A stretch of DNA of 64,000 bases from Anaerocolumna sp. AGMB13020 (GTDB lineage Bacteria > Bacillota > Clostridia > Lachnospirales > Lachnospiraceae): positions 1,116,001 to 1,180,000 of the forward strand of contig NZ_CP136910.1 in assembly GCF_033100115.1 (NCBI RefSeq), given 5' to 3'. Shown here one piece after another: positions 24,898 to 36,609 of this stretch. Within the stretch, counting starts at the first letter, position 1; the number at the start of each line of letters is the position of its first letter. The notes beneath the pieces were generated by a model. It saw only the letters and a list, made by a program, of their open reading frames with translations. It had not been told where the DNA came from and ran no database searches. The position numbers and the translations under genes were made by a program.

Positions 24898-26388
24898 CTA
24901 TTTATAATAAGCATTAATCTGATTCTGTACTTCCGTAAGAATAGTATCAAGACCGCCGGCTTTTAATTCCTTTGTAATCTTAGCAACTGTCTCTTCCGGA
25001 TTTGTTGCACCTGTTAATAATTCGCTCTTATACTTGTTATAAACTTCTCTGCAGTTAGCAAGTTCATTCTGGATTTTGGAATAATCAACATTAAATCCTA
25101 AAAGTACAGAAGGTTTTGCATTTTCATTTAATGCTTTTACTTCATCCCACTGGTTGAATTCATCTGTTGTCAGCTGTGATACAGTAAAGAAAGTACCCTG
25201 GGTATAACCAGCCATTTTCCAGTCAGTGTTAAGTCTTTCAATCTTGCCGTCATCTGTGTATTTGAAGTTCTCACCTTCAACACCAAAATAAAAGGCATCT
25301 CGAACCTTTGTGTCCAGATTAACAAGCTGTAAGAACTCCAGGCACTTCTCAGGATATTTTGAACCGGAATAGATTGCATTCACGGAACCACGTACTGTTT
25401 CATTAGAAACGATCGTATCATTTATCTGAATAGCTTCTGCTTCTACGCCCATATTAGGACCCCAGGTAGTTTTTGCTGCGGAAGGCCATCCCTGAGCAAC
25501 ACTTACTGCTTTGTATGTAGGTGTTTCAGAAGTAGAAGGTGCATCAGGATTGATAATTCCTGCTTTATACCACTCATTTAAGATTTTCAGCTGAGACATA
25601 ACATCTGGCTGCTCTAAAACGTTTACTACAGTACGGCTCTCATCATCAAATTTCACACCCACTGCAGGAATTCCAAGACCCATGGAATCATATAAGCTCA
25701 TAATCATACTAAGTCCATTCTGGTCCATCGGGAAAGCTGCAACACCTTCACCTTCAGTGATTTTCTTTAAAGGTTCGGTAAGAGCATCAAGTGTATGGAT
25801 ATTCTTGTAGTCTATGCTGTATTTATCAGCCATTGCCTTATCCCACACAATATAATTGGACATGGAGGAATCCTTATAAGTCGGAACACCATAAACATTA
25901 CCGTTAATGGATACTGCACTCCAGTAATCTTCCGGAATATAGCTGTAAAGCTCTGGTGAACTTGTTTTTACAATATCCTTGATATCATAATATGCACCTA
26001 AAGCAACGTCGCTGGCAAAATTGCTGCCATCTGTAAAGAGAATATCAAAATATTCACCAGAGTTAACAAGAATATTTCTTCTGTTCCCCCAGTCACCCCA
26101 AGATACAACTTCCATATCGATATTAACCCCAATTTTTTCTTCAAGATATGGATTTATCTGCGCTAACCACGCATCATAATTATCAGGCATGCCACTGCCA
26201 ACGGCAAGCCACTTCAGGGTTACTACCTCATCCTTGGATGCATTATCTGCCGGTGTTGTCGTTGCAGCTCCATTGTTTGTTCCCTGGCTGCCGGTGTTCG
26301 TGTTATCCTTTGTATTCTTAGAGCATCCTGCAAAGATTGTACTAAGGATCAGCACGAAAGATAATAACAAAGCAATCTTTCTTTTCAT
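24898..26388 (-). CDS. Sugar ABC transporter solute-binding lipoprotein (LplA-like)
   Basis: A 496-residue extracellular solute-binding protein. The N-terminus KRKIALLLSFVLILSTIFAGCSKN is a lipoprotein signal peptide, with the lipobox ending at the Cys of FAGC. A Thr/Asn-rich linker follows, then the type-2 periplasmic-binding fold (GSGMPDNYDAWLAQINPYLEEK, FDILFTDGSNFASDVALGAYYDIKDI). It captures oligosaccharides at the outer membrane face. The ATG at 26388 follows AGGAGGT. It is third in the permease-permease-binding protein order typical of LplABC/YtcP systems, whose ATPase is encoded elsewhere. Neighbouring GH130, GH38 and GH20 suggest the ligand is a host- or yeast-type glycan. A long palindrome starts 10 bp after its stop. 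Confidence 0.93.
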   Translation of the reverse strand: MKRKIALLLSFVLILSTIFAGCSKNTKDNTNTGSQGTNNGAATTTPADNASKDEVVTLKWLAVGSGMPDNYDAWLAQINPYLEEKIGVNIDMEVVSWGDWGNRRNILVNSGEYFDILFTDGSNFASDVALGAYYDIKDIVKTSSPELYSYIPEDYWSAVSINGNVYGVPTYKDSSMSNYIVWDKAMADKYSIDYKNIHTLDALTEPLKKITEGEGVAAFPMDQNGLSMIMSLYDSMGLGIPAVGVKFDDESRTVVNVLEQPDVMSQLKILNEWYKAGIINPDAPSTSETPTYKAVSVAQGWPSAAKTTWGPNMGVEAEAIQINDTIVSNETVRGSVNAIYSGSKYPEKCLEFLQLVNLDTKVRDAFYFGVEGENFKYTDDGKIERLNTDWKMAGYTQGTFFTVSQLTTDEFNQWDEVKALNENAKPSVLLGFNVDYSKIQNELANCREVYNKYKSELLTGATNPEETVAKITKELKAGGLDTILTEVQNQINAYYK

Positions 26389-26495
26389 AAAATACCTCCT
26401 ATTTGTTTGATATTTATTTATTAAAGTATGATACTTTTAATAAATCACTGTAATGGATGAATTTCTTATTAGCAATTTTGTATTTATCCGTTCCC

Positions 26496-27422
26496 TCAAC
26501 CCTTTACGGAACCAATGGTTAAACCTGATACAAAATACCTCTGAAAAAATGGATAAGCACAGGCTATGGGAACAACAATTAGTACTGCGATCGCCATTCT
26601 GGCGGATTCTGTAGGCATCAGATTCTTATATTCCTGAATCGACAGTCCTGCTGAAGGGTTGGTGGCAAGAAATTCAACATTTTTTTGAATATTATTTAAA
26701 ATAGCCTGCAATGACATTAAATTGCTTTTGTTTATGTAGAGGGAGGACTGGAACCAGTCATTCCAATATCCAAAACTCAAAAACAGACCAATTGTCGCCA
26801 GCAGCGGCTTTGAGATAGGTAGGATTACTCTAGTGTATATACTCAGCTGATTGGCACCGTCAATTTTCGCAGCCTCTACAATGGAATCCGGAATGCTTGT
26901 TTTGAAGAAAGTCTTACATATGACAACATTGTAGGAGGAAACCGCCAGCGGAAGTATCAAGGCCCAGATGGAATCCTTTAAATGAAGCAGATTCAGATTC
27001 ACTACATAGGATGCCACCATACCGCCACCAAAAATCATAGGAATAAAGACTACCCAAGTAAGAAAACCTTTCAGCTTATACTCAGCTCTGGATAGGACAT
27101 ATCCCATGGAGGAGGTCAGTATCAGACCGATTATGGTACCTAATATGGTAACCAGCAATGAAATACCGAACGCATTGAATATGGTATCCTTTTCATTCCA
27201 CAGGAACATATATGCATCCAGGGAGAACTCCTTTGGAATGAACCTATAACCCCATGCGGCAATGGATTGCTTTGAAGATACTGATATCATAATCACGAAT
27301 AAAAAGGGGATAATAGCAACTGCTGCTCCAATGACAAAAATAATATTAAATATAAAATTAGTGGGCTTTGAAATTCTGTTTAACTTGTAATCTGATTCTG
27401 CTTCTTTCTTTTTTCCGAACAT
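26496..27422 (-). CDS. Carbohydrate ABC transporter permease (YtcP/MalG type)
   Basis: A 308-residue inner-membrane permease with six predicted hydrophobic segments. They begin at about residues 25-50 (FIFNIIFVIGAAVAIIPFLFVIMISV). The EAA loop, which docks the ATPase, is EAAKIDGANQLSIYTRVILPISKPLLATIGLF. The C-terminus QRYFVSGLTIGSVKG is the hallmark of the YtcP subgroup. It pairs with the LplB-type permease 61 bp upstream and the binding lipoprotein 107 bp downstream. No ATP-binding subunit gene is in the window, which is normal for systems sharing an MsmK-like ATPase. Confidence 0.94.
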   Translation of the reverse strand: MFGKKKEAESDYKLNRISKPTNFIFNIIFVIGAAVAIIPFLFVIMISVSSKQSIAAWGYRFIPKEFSLDAYMFLWNEKDTIFNAFGISLLVTILGTIIGLILTSSMGYVLSRAEYKLKGFLTWVVFIPMIFGGGMVASYVVNLNLLHLKDSIWALILPLAVSSYNVVICKTFFKTSIPDSIVEAAKIDGANQLSIYTRVILPISKPLLATIGLFLSFGYWNDWFQSSLYINKSNLMSLQAILNNIQKNVEFLATNPSAGLSIQEYKNLMPTESARMAIAVLIVVPIACAYPFFQRYFVSGLTIGSVKG

Positions 27423-27483
27423 TTATCTTCACCATCCTCTATATTAGTTAGTAAACACAGCGGTTAAAAAACCGCCTGATAAG

Positions 27484-28443
27484 TTATATGATCGCATATT
27501 CGTCATCTACTTTTTTAACGATCCAGTTCGCAAACAATATTGTAAAGCAGCAGGCAACAGATTGCAGGAGTGAAGTTGCGGATGTCATGCCAATTGGTGA
27601 ATTAGATCTGATTGCATTGTATATATAGGTATCAATTGTTGAGGATACATTATAAAGGGATGCCGGTATTCCTCTTGTAACCTGATAAAATAATCCGAAG
27701 TCAGAGCTGAAAATACCTCCGATACTTAAGATGAACATCATGATTATGATAGGCTTTAAAAAGGGAATGGTAATATATTTTACCTGCTTCCATTTTGTAG
27801 CTCCATCTATAACAGCCGCTTCGTAATAAGTAGTATCAACACCTGTTATACAAGCCAGATAAACTACTGTTCCATAACCGACTCCTTTCCACATCTTCAT
27901 GAAGATAAGAATGAAAGGCCAGTACTTTGCTTCCATGTACCACTGAACAGGCTCTCTTCCCAAGGTCTCCAATATCTGATTAAAAATTCCTTTATCAGCA
28001 CTGAGAAATGAAAATACAAAATAACTTACAACAACCCAGGACAAGAAATGGGGGAAGAACATACAGGTCTGATAAATCTTGGATTTGACCTTGCCATGTA
28101 TCAGGCTGAGCATAATCGCTAAAGTAACCGGTATCAGGATACCCAATATAACGAATACCACATTGTAAAGAATCGTGTTACGAAGTAATAATGCAAAACT
28201 ATTTGATTTGAACATGTACACAAAATTTCCGAAACCGGACCAATCACTATGTATCAAATTATATAGAAATCCTTTTCCGGGAAAAATTCTATAATTCTTA
28301 AATGCAATTACCACACCAAACATAGGCAAATAGCTAAATAATACATACCATACAAAGGTAGGTAAAGCCAGCAAGGATAACTGCGAATCATCTTTCGTCC
28401 AGCGCCCTCTTTTTGTTTTTTTCTTCCCCGAAGCTTTTTTCAT
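27484..28443 (-). CDS. Carbohydrate ABC transporter permease (LplB type)
   Basis: A 319-residue permease. It has a short basic N-terminus (KKASGKKKTKRGRWTKDD), then six membrane segments starting LSLLALPTFVWYVLFSYLPMFGVVIAFKNY. The EAA loop is EAAVIDGATKWKQVKYITIPFLKPIIIMMFILSIG. I place the start at the ATG at 28443, because AGAGGTG precedes it. An in-frame start at 28473 would have no ribosome site. This is the first gene of the transport operon. It is preceded by a strong promoter (28615-28643) with many TTAACATT half-sites, which suggests LacI control. Confidence 0.93.
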   Translation of the reverse strand: MKKASGKKKTKRGRWTKDDSQLSLLALPTFVWYVLFSYLPMFGVVIAFKNYRIFPGKGFLYNLIHSDWSGFGNFVYMFKSNSFALLLRNTILYNVVFVILGILIPVTLAIMLSLIHGKVKSKIYQTCMFFPHFLSWVVVSYFVFSFLSADKGIFNQILETLGREPVQWYMEAKYWPFILIFMKMWKGVGYGTVVYLACITGVDTTYYEAAVIDGATKWKQVKYITIPFLKPIIIMMFILSIGGIFSSDFGLFYQVTRGIPASLYNVSSTIDTYIYNAIRSNSPIGMTSATSLLQSVACCFTILFANWIVKKVDDEYAII

Positions 28444-28614
28444 GCCAACACCTCTGCCTTTCCCAATCTGCAATTATGTAACAAAATTAACCAATAAAAC
28501 TTAACAATTACCATAAAATGTTAATGCAATTTCATAAAGCAATAAGAGCATTTACACTTTTAAGGTTTCTTTACTTAACATTAAAATTAACGTATTTCTT
28601 AAAAGATTAACACA

Positions 28615-28643
28615 ATTTTAACATGACTCATCTCAACTGTCAA
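28615..28643 (-). promoter_or_regulatory. Sigma-A promoter of the transporter/glycosidase operon
   Basis: On the minus strand TTGACA (28638-28643), 17 bases, TAAAAT (28615-28620). It is about 170 bp upstream of the LplB-type permease ATG, so the leader is long. Exact TTAACATT/AATGTTAA octamers lie downstream at 28575-28582 and 28517-28524. A degenerate GTTAAT element directly follows the -10 box, a position where a LacI protein would block transcription. Confidence 0.75.
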
Positions 28644-28722
28644 TATGTTTTTAAAAATTATCAACAAATTATCTTGTTACAAAAGCAAATTTGTATGTTT
28701 TTTGACCAATCAATTTATCAAA

Positions 28723-28809
28723 AATGTTAACTGCTTTAATTTTACTAAAATTCATTCTATTAACAACGCTTTCAACATATAATTATTAATGTTAATTATT
28801 ATTAACATT
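28723..28809. promoter_or_regulatory. Upstream LacI-type operator cluster
   Basis: AATGTTAAT (28788-28796), 4 bases, ATTAACATT (28801-28809) is a perfect 9-bp inverted repeat. A further AATGTTAA lies at 28723-28730. The site sits 80-165 bp upstream of the operon -35 box, a place suited to DNA looping with the downstream octamers. The 28444-28840 spacer holds no gene. Confidence 0.6.
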
Positions 28810-28840
28810 TCGAACTTTTGTGTAACTCATTAATACTTTT

Positions 28841-30247
28841 TTAGTACAAACCTACATGGCGAATGACAGGAGCCACTCGGAATTCTTTAAAGACAATTCT
28901 TAACGTTATAACCTCTAACGGTACCAGCTCACAGATTTTTTTATATCCAATGGTAGTCCCGCTATATAGTAAGAGCTCTGACTTTTCTTTGGTATCAGCC
29001 CAAATTTCAAAGTGCTCTACCCTCTGGCTCATTCTAATCTGTTCCTGAAGGACTACATAATGTATCTGCTTCTCTTCTTTCAGGTTAATTATTATTTCAC
29101 AGGCATTACAATTATCAACTGCTTTCCAAAAGGTCTCATCCTCTTTCAGTACATTGGAGATTTCATATGCTCCTTCGGTTTCCGTTGCCTTTAAAACAGC
29201 CTGTTCTGCATAATTGTTTTGAAAGTTTTCTCGGATGAAATCGCCTAATTCTACTAATCTTTCTTCATCAAACCTTGTGATAAAGCCATCTTTGTGGGGA
29301 GGAATATTTAAAAGAAAGACACCGTTACCACCAACAGAATTAAGGTAAATATGTTTCAGCGCCGCAAATGACTTTACCTGGTGATCTTCTGCTTCATGAT
29401 AAAACCATCCCGGCCGGATGGATACATTGACTTCTGCTGGATACCAGATCAGACTTTCTGCCTTGCTTACCACTTTAAGGCTGCCAAGGTCCTTCGTTTG
29501 CTGATCCAGCCCTTGCTTACGGAATTCTTCATTATCCGTCTTTTGTGAGTTCTCCATAATGTCAGACTGTGAAAAAACTTCCGCAGGCACCACACTCCAT
29601 TCCGATTCTCTGCAGTCTCCAGCCTCATTTCCACACCAGCGCACATCCGGACCGCACACCGAAATGACTGCTTCCGGCTGCAATCTCCGGATCAATGCAT
29701 AGTAGCGTTTCCAGTCGTACTCCTGCCTTTTTCCATTTGGTCCCTCACCACAGGCTCCATCAAACCAGACACTATAGAGTTTGCCGTATTGGGTCAAAAG
29801 CTCTGTCAGCTGTCCGCAAAAGAAATCATTATACTCTTCTCCGCTTCCATAGGACGCCTCATGCATATCCCAGGGAGACAGATATACCCCCAATTTAATA
29901 CCATATTTCTCACAGGAGGCAGAAAGCTCTGCTACAATATCACGGCCGAAGGGGGTATGCATAACCGAATGTCTGGTGTATGCAGTATTCCAGAGACAGA
30001 AACCGTCATGATGCTTTGCAGTAATGATACAGGCTTTTATCTCAGCCTTTTTAAGCACTTCACACCATTGATCCGTATCAAGGTTCTTCGGAGAAAAAAG
30101 GAAAGCCTCCTCCTTTCCTGTTCCCCATTCCCGGTCTGTAAAACTGTTGATTCCATAGTGAAAGAAAGCTGTATATTCAAGCTTCTGCCAATTCAACTGA
30201 TTTTCACTGGGTACAACCGATATTAATTTTTCCATAAATGATTCCAT
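28841..30247 (-). CDS. GH29 alpha-L-fucosidase
   Basis: A 468-residue family 29 enzyme that removes alpha-linked fucose. The barrel opens LEYTAFFHYGINSFTDREWG. KACIITAKHHDGFCLW carries the substrate-contact His pair. The nucleophile is Asp163 in LYSVWFDGACGEG. A C-terminal beta-sandwich (about 350-468) follows. The GINSFTDREWG entry resembles the alpha-1,3/4-specific GH29-B group, which acts on fucose beside galactose, but this is my reading of the motif. No signal peptide. The ATG at 30247 follows AGGAG by 9 bases. It lies 94 bp after GH2 on the same strand, with a terminator between them. Confidence 0.94.
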   Translation of the reverse strand: MESFMEKLISVVPSENQLNWQKLEYTAFFHYGINSFTDREWGTGKEEAFLFSPKNLDTDQWCEVLKKAEIKACIITAKHHDGFCLWNTAYTRHSVMHTPFGRDIVAELSASCEKYGIKLGVYLSPWDMHEASYGSGEEYNDFFCGQLTELLTQYGKLYSVWFDGACGEGPNGKRQEYDWKRYYALIRRLQPEAVISVCGPDVRWCGNEAGDCRESEWSVVPAEVFSQSDIMENSQKTDNEEFRKQGLDQQTKDLGSLKVVSKAESLIWYPAEVNVSIRPGWFYHEAEDHQVKSFAALKHIYLNSVGGNGVFLLNIPPHKDGFITRFDEERLVELGDFIRENFQNNYAEQAVLKATETEGAYEISNVLKEDETFWKAVDNCNACEIIINLKEEKQIHYVVLQEQIRMSQRVEHFEIWADTKEKSELLLYSGTTIGYKKICELVPLEVITLRIVFKEFRVAPVIRHVGLY

Positions 30248-30280
30248 ACGCCATTCTCCTTTTGATTACATAATTATTTG

Positions 30281-30308
30281 AAAAAACCCGGCTTTTACAC
30301 CAGGTTTT
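30281..30308 (-). terminator. Terminator between GH2 and GH29
   Basis: On the minus strand AAAACCTGG, an 8-base loop, CCGGGTTTT, then continuing T residues (arms 30300-30308 and 30283-30291, T-run 30281-30286). It lies 34 bp after the GH2 stop. Partial read-through would let GH29 be expressed from the GH2 promoter. Confidence 0.75.
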
Positions 30309-30341
30309 CTATAACTTATTAATTTGATGTTAATCTGGTCT

Positions 30342-33454
<3,113 letters not shown>

Positions 33455-33466
33455 ATAATTTTACAC

Positions 33467-33528
33467 AAAAAAGAGCCATAAAAAGAATACTATTTTGTCA
33501 TTTTTGTACTCTTTTATAGCTCTTTTTT
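33467..33528 (-). terminator. Terminator of the lacI-type gene
   Basis: The arms 33467-33490 and 33506-33528 (AAAAAAGAGC...AGAATAC against GTACTCTTTTATAG) pair along about 22 positions with few mismatches. A T-run follows on the minus strand. It separates the regulator gene from the GH2 promoter. Confidence 0.8.
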
Positions 33529-33591
33529 ATTATTAACTTTGTATCTTATATTTTGCAGATTAATATAAATTTTCCAATTCAGGAAAATGTT

Positions 33592-34614
33592 TTATATTCC
33601 CGTTGAATTTCGGTAGATTACTTTTGTCCGTACATAAGTAACTTCATAAGGGTCCTCAGGGTTATCAATTCTATACAGTAATTGCTTTGCCAGACGTTTT
33701 CCAATTTGAGAATTATTAACCTGTACAGTGGTCAGATTCTTTGTGTAATTGAATTCATTATTATCATCATAACCAGACACCGACACATCCTCCGGCACAT
33801 GATATCCATGGCTCTCAAGATATTGAACAAGTATGTTGGCAGCATGATCATTTACGCACACAAAAGCATCCGGTACTTGTGTGATACCATTCATAAAATC
33901 TTCTATGACACTAACATAAGTGTTTAAAGTCATATTTCCGGTATAGCAGATATTGGGATCAATAGACTTCCCAAATTGATACATTGCCGATACATACCCT
34001 TCGTATCGCTCCATATTGGTCTTCGCATACTGGATATCACCAATAAATCCTATACGTTCATGACCTTTGTTGATCAAGGAGGTAACAATTTCTTTGATAC
34101 TGTCTCTTCCTTCTAAAAGCAGCAGATCCCCTTTTAAGGATTCCGTGGTCATTCCTGTTACAATATCCAAAAACACCTTTGGTATTGCCAGTTCATTAAG
34201 CAGCTTCAGCATAGCATCATCATAGACATTCATGATAATAATTCCCTGAATACTACCATCTGTTAAAGATTGCGGCAGCACATACCCCTCTGTCAGATGT
34301 GCCGGCAGATATGTATACATCAAACCGATACCGCTGTTTGAAAATTCTTCTGCCAGCTGGTGGATTATCTTTACCCAGAATGCCGATGTTTCCGGCCTGG
34401 ATACCACTACCGAAACTAATGTCTGTTTCTTTAAGGGCATCGCTATGCCCGCCTCCTGAAGTTTTGATGGCTGGTAGTTTAATTCAGCGGCACATTCCAA
34501 AACTTTTCGTTTCATGTCCTCTGAGACACCCTCTTTGTTATTAAACACCTTCCATACAGTTACCCTAGATATATCCAGTAAATCAGCTATATCTTGTATT
34601 TTCGCTCGTTTCAT
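33592..34614 (-). CDS. LacI-family transcriptional regulator
   Basis: A 340-residue LacI/GalR repressor. The N-terminal helix-turn-helix is AKIQDIADLLDISRVTVWKVFN, where Trp-Lys replaces the common Ser-Arg after TV, followed by the hinge ELNYQPSKLQ. The sugar-binding half has the periplasmic-binding fold (TLVSVVVSRPETSAFWVKIIHQL, ERIGFIGDIQYAKTNMERYEGY, DAFVCVNDHAANILVQYL, VSGYDDNNEF). The ATG at 34614 follows GAAAGGG; an in-frame ATG at 34632 has no site. Its own upstream region carries an inverted TTAACATT-type site, suggesting autoregulation, and the same octamer clusters ahead of GH2 and the transporter. Inducer unknown. Confidence 0.92.
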   Translation of the reverse strand: MKRAKIQDIADLLDISRVTVWKVFNNKEGVSEDMKRKVLECAAELNYQPSKLQEAGIAMPLKKQTLVSVVVSRPETSAFWVKIIHQLAEEFSNSGIGLMYTYLPAHLTEGYVLPQSLTDGSIQGIIIMNVYDDAMLKLLNELAIPKVFLDIVTGMTTESLKGDLLLLEGRDSIKEIVTSLINKGHERIGFIGDIQYAKTNMERYEGYVSAMYQFGKSIDPNICYTGNMTLNTYVSVIEDFMNGITQVPDAFVCVNDHAANILVQYLESHGYHVPEDVSVSGYDDNNEFNYTKNLTTVQVNNSQIGKRLAKQLLYRIDNPEDPYEVTYVRTKVIYRNSTGI

Positions 34615-34673
34615 CCAATATAACCCTTTCATTTATTACGAATTCATTCCTGTAAACTCATTATGTTATTGAG

Positions 34674-34739
34674 ATTATATCATAATCACATGCAAAGCAA
34701 CAACATATATTTTAGTAATGTTCATATTATTTTAACATT
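34674..34739 (-). promoter_or_regulatory. lacI-type gene promoter and candidate autoregulatory operator
   Basis: A TGA-TATAAT extended -10 box on the minus strand (34674-34679) lies 60 bp before the regulator ATG, with a weak -35. Upstream, AATGTTCAT and TTAACATT (34717-34739) form an imperfect inverted site like the one at 28788-28809. Confidence 0.5.
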
Positions 34740-34771
34740 TGTTAACGATTCTCTACTATTTCTTCTCTCTG

Positions 34772-34800
34772 TTGACACTTACAGCTATGATCTATATACT
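34772..34800 (+). promoter_or_regulatory. Consensus sigma-A promoter of a small-ORF cassette
   Basis: TTGACA (34772-34777), exactly 17 bases, TATACT (34795-34800). This is one of the best promoter matches in the window. A full-length ribosome site, AGGAGGTGATGG, follows at 34810-34821 with only a few bases of leader. Confidence 0.85.
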
Positions 34801-34822
34801 ATTTGTAATAGGAGGTGATGGA

Positions 34823-34946
34823 ATGATTAAGATAAATAAGCATTCATTTCGGCAAATCCTCTCTGTCTATAACAATAGCATATGTCAATGCTTTAGGACC
34901 GGATAAGATTAACATTGAAATAAAAATCCAGGCAGCGAATAAATAA
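34823..34946 (+). pseudogene. Frameshifted small ORF (27 residues as read; 40 if one T is removed)
   Basis: As sequenced, the ATG at 34823 opens a 27-residue frame ending at 34906. If one T is dropped from the TTT at 34847-34849, the frame becomes a 40-residue peptide starting MIKINKHSFGKSSLS, continuing ITIAYVNALGPDKIN, ending at the TAA 34944-34946. A consensus promoter, a perfect ribosome site 5 bases before the ATG and a strong terminator (34987-35020) surround it, so the cassette is built for high expression. The repaired peptide has no signal or membrane segment I can define and no recognised family. It lies between the divergent lacI-type gene and the ECF sigma operon. Confidence 0.45.
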
Positions 34947-34986
34947 AATTACTGACTGGAACCAGATCGTATAAAGCACACTAAAT

Positions 34987-35035
34987 AAAGTCCGTGGCAG
35001 TTTAACCACGGACTTTTAAATTTTTATTTTTTTTT
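34987..35035 (+). terminator. Strong terminator of the small-ORF cassette
   Basis: AAAGTCCGTGG (34987-34997), an 8-base loop, the exact complement 35006-35016, then a long T-rich tract to about 35035. It closes the small cassette and insulates the sigma-factor operon that begins at 35099. Confidence 0.88.
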
Positions 35036-35098
35036 GTGACAAATGATGGAACGAAAGTGTATTATAGGTGAAAGCTTTCAAAATACAGGAGGTGGTGT

Positions 35099-35575
35099 TT
35101 GTTGGAGCACAATATTTTTCTTGTGCATGCAGAAAAACATAAAGATACTGTTTTTCGTATTTCATTAAGTTATCTGGGTAACACCTATGATGCGGAGGAT
35201 GTGGTACAAGAGGTATTTATGAAACTATATATAACGAATAAGCATTTCGCAACGGATGATCATGTCAGATACTGGTTAATACGGGTTACTATAAATACCT
35301 GCAAAAACCTGCTAAGGAGTTCCTGGAAGACAAAGAACGTAGCCTTCGACCAGGTCACAGTGCCAGTAGCTGCATTTGAACACAGCGAGCAGGAAGACTT
35401 ATACCAGGCAGTCATGGAGCTGCCGGAAAAATACCGTACTGTCCTGTATCTGTATTATTATGAAGAACTGTCCACCAAAGAAATTGCCCGATTATTAAAA
35501 ATAACTGTTACTTCTGTAACCACCAGACTTTCTCGTGCACGAGACCAGTTAAAGGAGGTTTGGATATATGAATGA
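35099..35575 (+). CDS. ECF-type RNA polymerase sigma factor
   Basis: A 158-residue extracytoplasmic-function sigma factor (sigma-70 family, regions 2 and 4 only). Region 2 is FRISLSYLGNTYDAEDVVQEVFMKLYI. Region 4 is LPEKYRTVLYLYYYEELSTKEIARLLKITVTSVTTRLSRARDQL, the -35-binding helix-turn-helix. The start is non-ATG: TTG at 35099 (or TTG at 35102) after a perfect AGGAGG. The weak start may limit its level. It overlaps the next gene by 8 bp, a usual sigma/anti-sigma arrangement. A GGAAC element at 35050-35054 may be its own -35 target, which would mean autoregulation, but this is inference. Confidence 0.92.
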   Translation: MLEHNIFLVHAEKHKDTVFRISLSYLGNTYDAEDVVQEVFMKLYITNKHFATDDHVRYWLIRVTINTCKNLLRSSWKTKNVAFDQVTVPVAAFEHSEQEDLYQAVMELPEKYRTVLYLYYYEELSTKEIARLLKITVTSVTTRLSRARDQLKEVWIYE

Positions 35576-36560
35576 TAAAAACTTCTATAAAGATACTTTT
35601 TCCCAAATACATTCATCACAAAATTTAAATATGGAGGACTATAAAATTATGAAAACCAAGAGAAAACATCTCAGAAAAATAATCATCGCAGCAGCTTCTG
35701 TCTGCCTTATTGCAATTGCATCTACCTCTGTTTATGCCGCTAACATGTTCGGTCTTAAGGATATGATTATTGGAAACAACTCCAGCCTTACACCCAATGA
35801 CAGCGGAAAGATAAAAGACTCGGATCCTGAAAGTACTCCAGGCAGCACTCCGGATGCAACTATTTCTGAAGAACCCCAGGGTGCCAAAGAGAACTATATT
35901 TCACTACAGGGCTTTTCCGACAGCAACGAAAGCAAAGCCAGTGCCGAATGGCTCAGTTTCACACAGAGCTATGATCAGGACGGCGCTTTATTAAACGAGG
36001 TGGGCAATGGTCCTACGGGCCTGGATTCCAAATATGACCTTTACCTGATATATACACAGGAAATGGCAGACAGATTGGAAGAAATCCTGCAAAAGTATGA
36101 CCTTCGACTGCACACCTCCCTATCAGTCCTTACAGACGGTGAGGAATTAATACAAAAAACAGGAACCGGAAACTTCCTGGGTACAGCCAACACTGCCTAC
36201 AGTCCTTATATCTACGAAGATGGCACCTTTCATTTTGACGGTGAGGCGACCTTGGACAACGGACTGGTTATTAGTTACCAGTTCGAGAATTATAAAAAAG
36301 GAACCTTTAGTGATGTTTTCTTAAATATCGGAAATATTGCTGATTACCAGGAATGGAACTATAAGACTGCAAGCCAGCAAACGGTAAGTCTGGCCATCAG
36401 CCCGAGTAAATCCTTAATTATCGCTGATTTGGGTGATTCCTTTATTACCGTTAATGTGCTGGCTGGCACAGAACATGGTTTTCTTGATGATACCGGTAAG
36501 ATCACTGCCTCTGACTTGGAAGCCTTTGCCGATAGTTTTGATTTTTCTATGGTAAAATAA
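35568..36560 (+). CDS. Membrane-anchored anti-sigma-like / sensor protein
   Basis: A 330-residue protein with a short cytoplasmic N-terminus (about 45 residues), one membrane segment (KIIIAAASVCLIAIASTSVYAA), a Pro/Ser/Thr-rich linker (about 75-105) and an external domain of about 220 residues with no family I can name. Starting inside the sigma gene (8-bp overlap, ribosome site AAAGGAGG) argues that it is the partner that holds the sigma factor at the membrane. It lacks the zinc-type HXXXCXXC motif. It resembles DUF4179-like clostridial proteins in layout. Convergent with the esterase gene, 50 bp away. Confidence 0.72.
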   Translation: MNDKNFYKDTFSQIHSSQNLNMEDYKIMKTKRKHLRKIIIAAASVCLIAIASTSVYAANMFGLKDMIIGNNSSLTPNDSGKIKDSDPESTPGSTPDATISEEPQGAKENYISLQGFSDSNESKASAEWLSFTQSYDQDGALLNEVGNGPTGLDSKYDLYLIYTQEMADRLEEILQKYDLRLHTSLSVLTDGEELIQKTGTGNFLGTANTAYSPYIYEDGTFHFDGEATLDNGLVISYQFENYKKGTFSDVFLNIGNIADYQEWNYKTASQQTVSLAISPSKSLIIADLGDSFITVNVLAGTEHGFLDDTGKITASDLEAFADSFDFSMVK

Positions 36561-36609
36561 GAACTACTTTCCTAAAACAAAGCCAAACAGGCGGAGTTAT
36601 TGCGTATCT

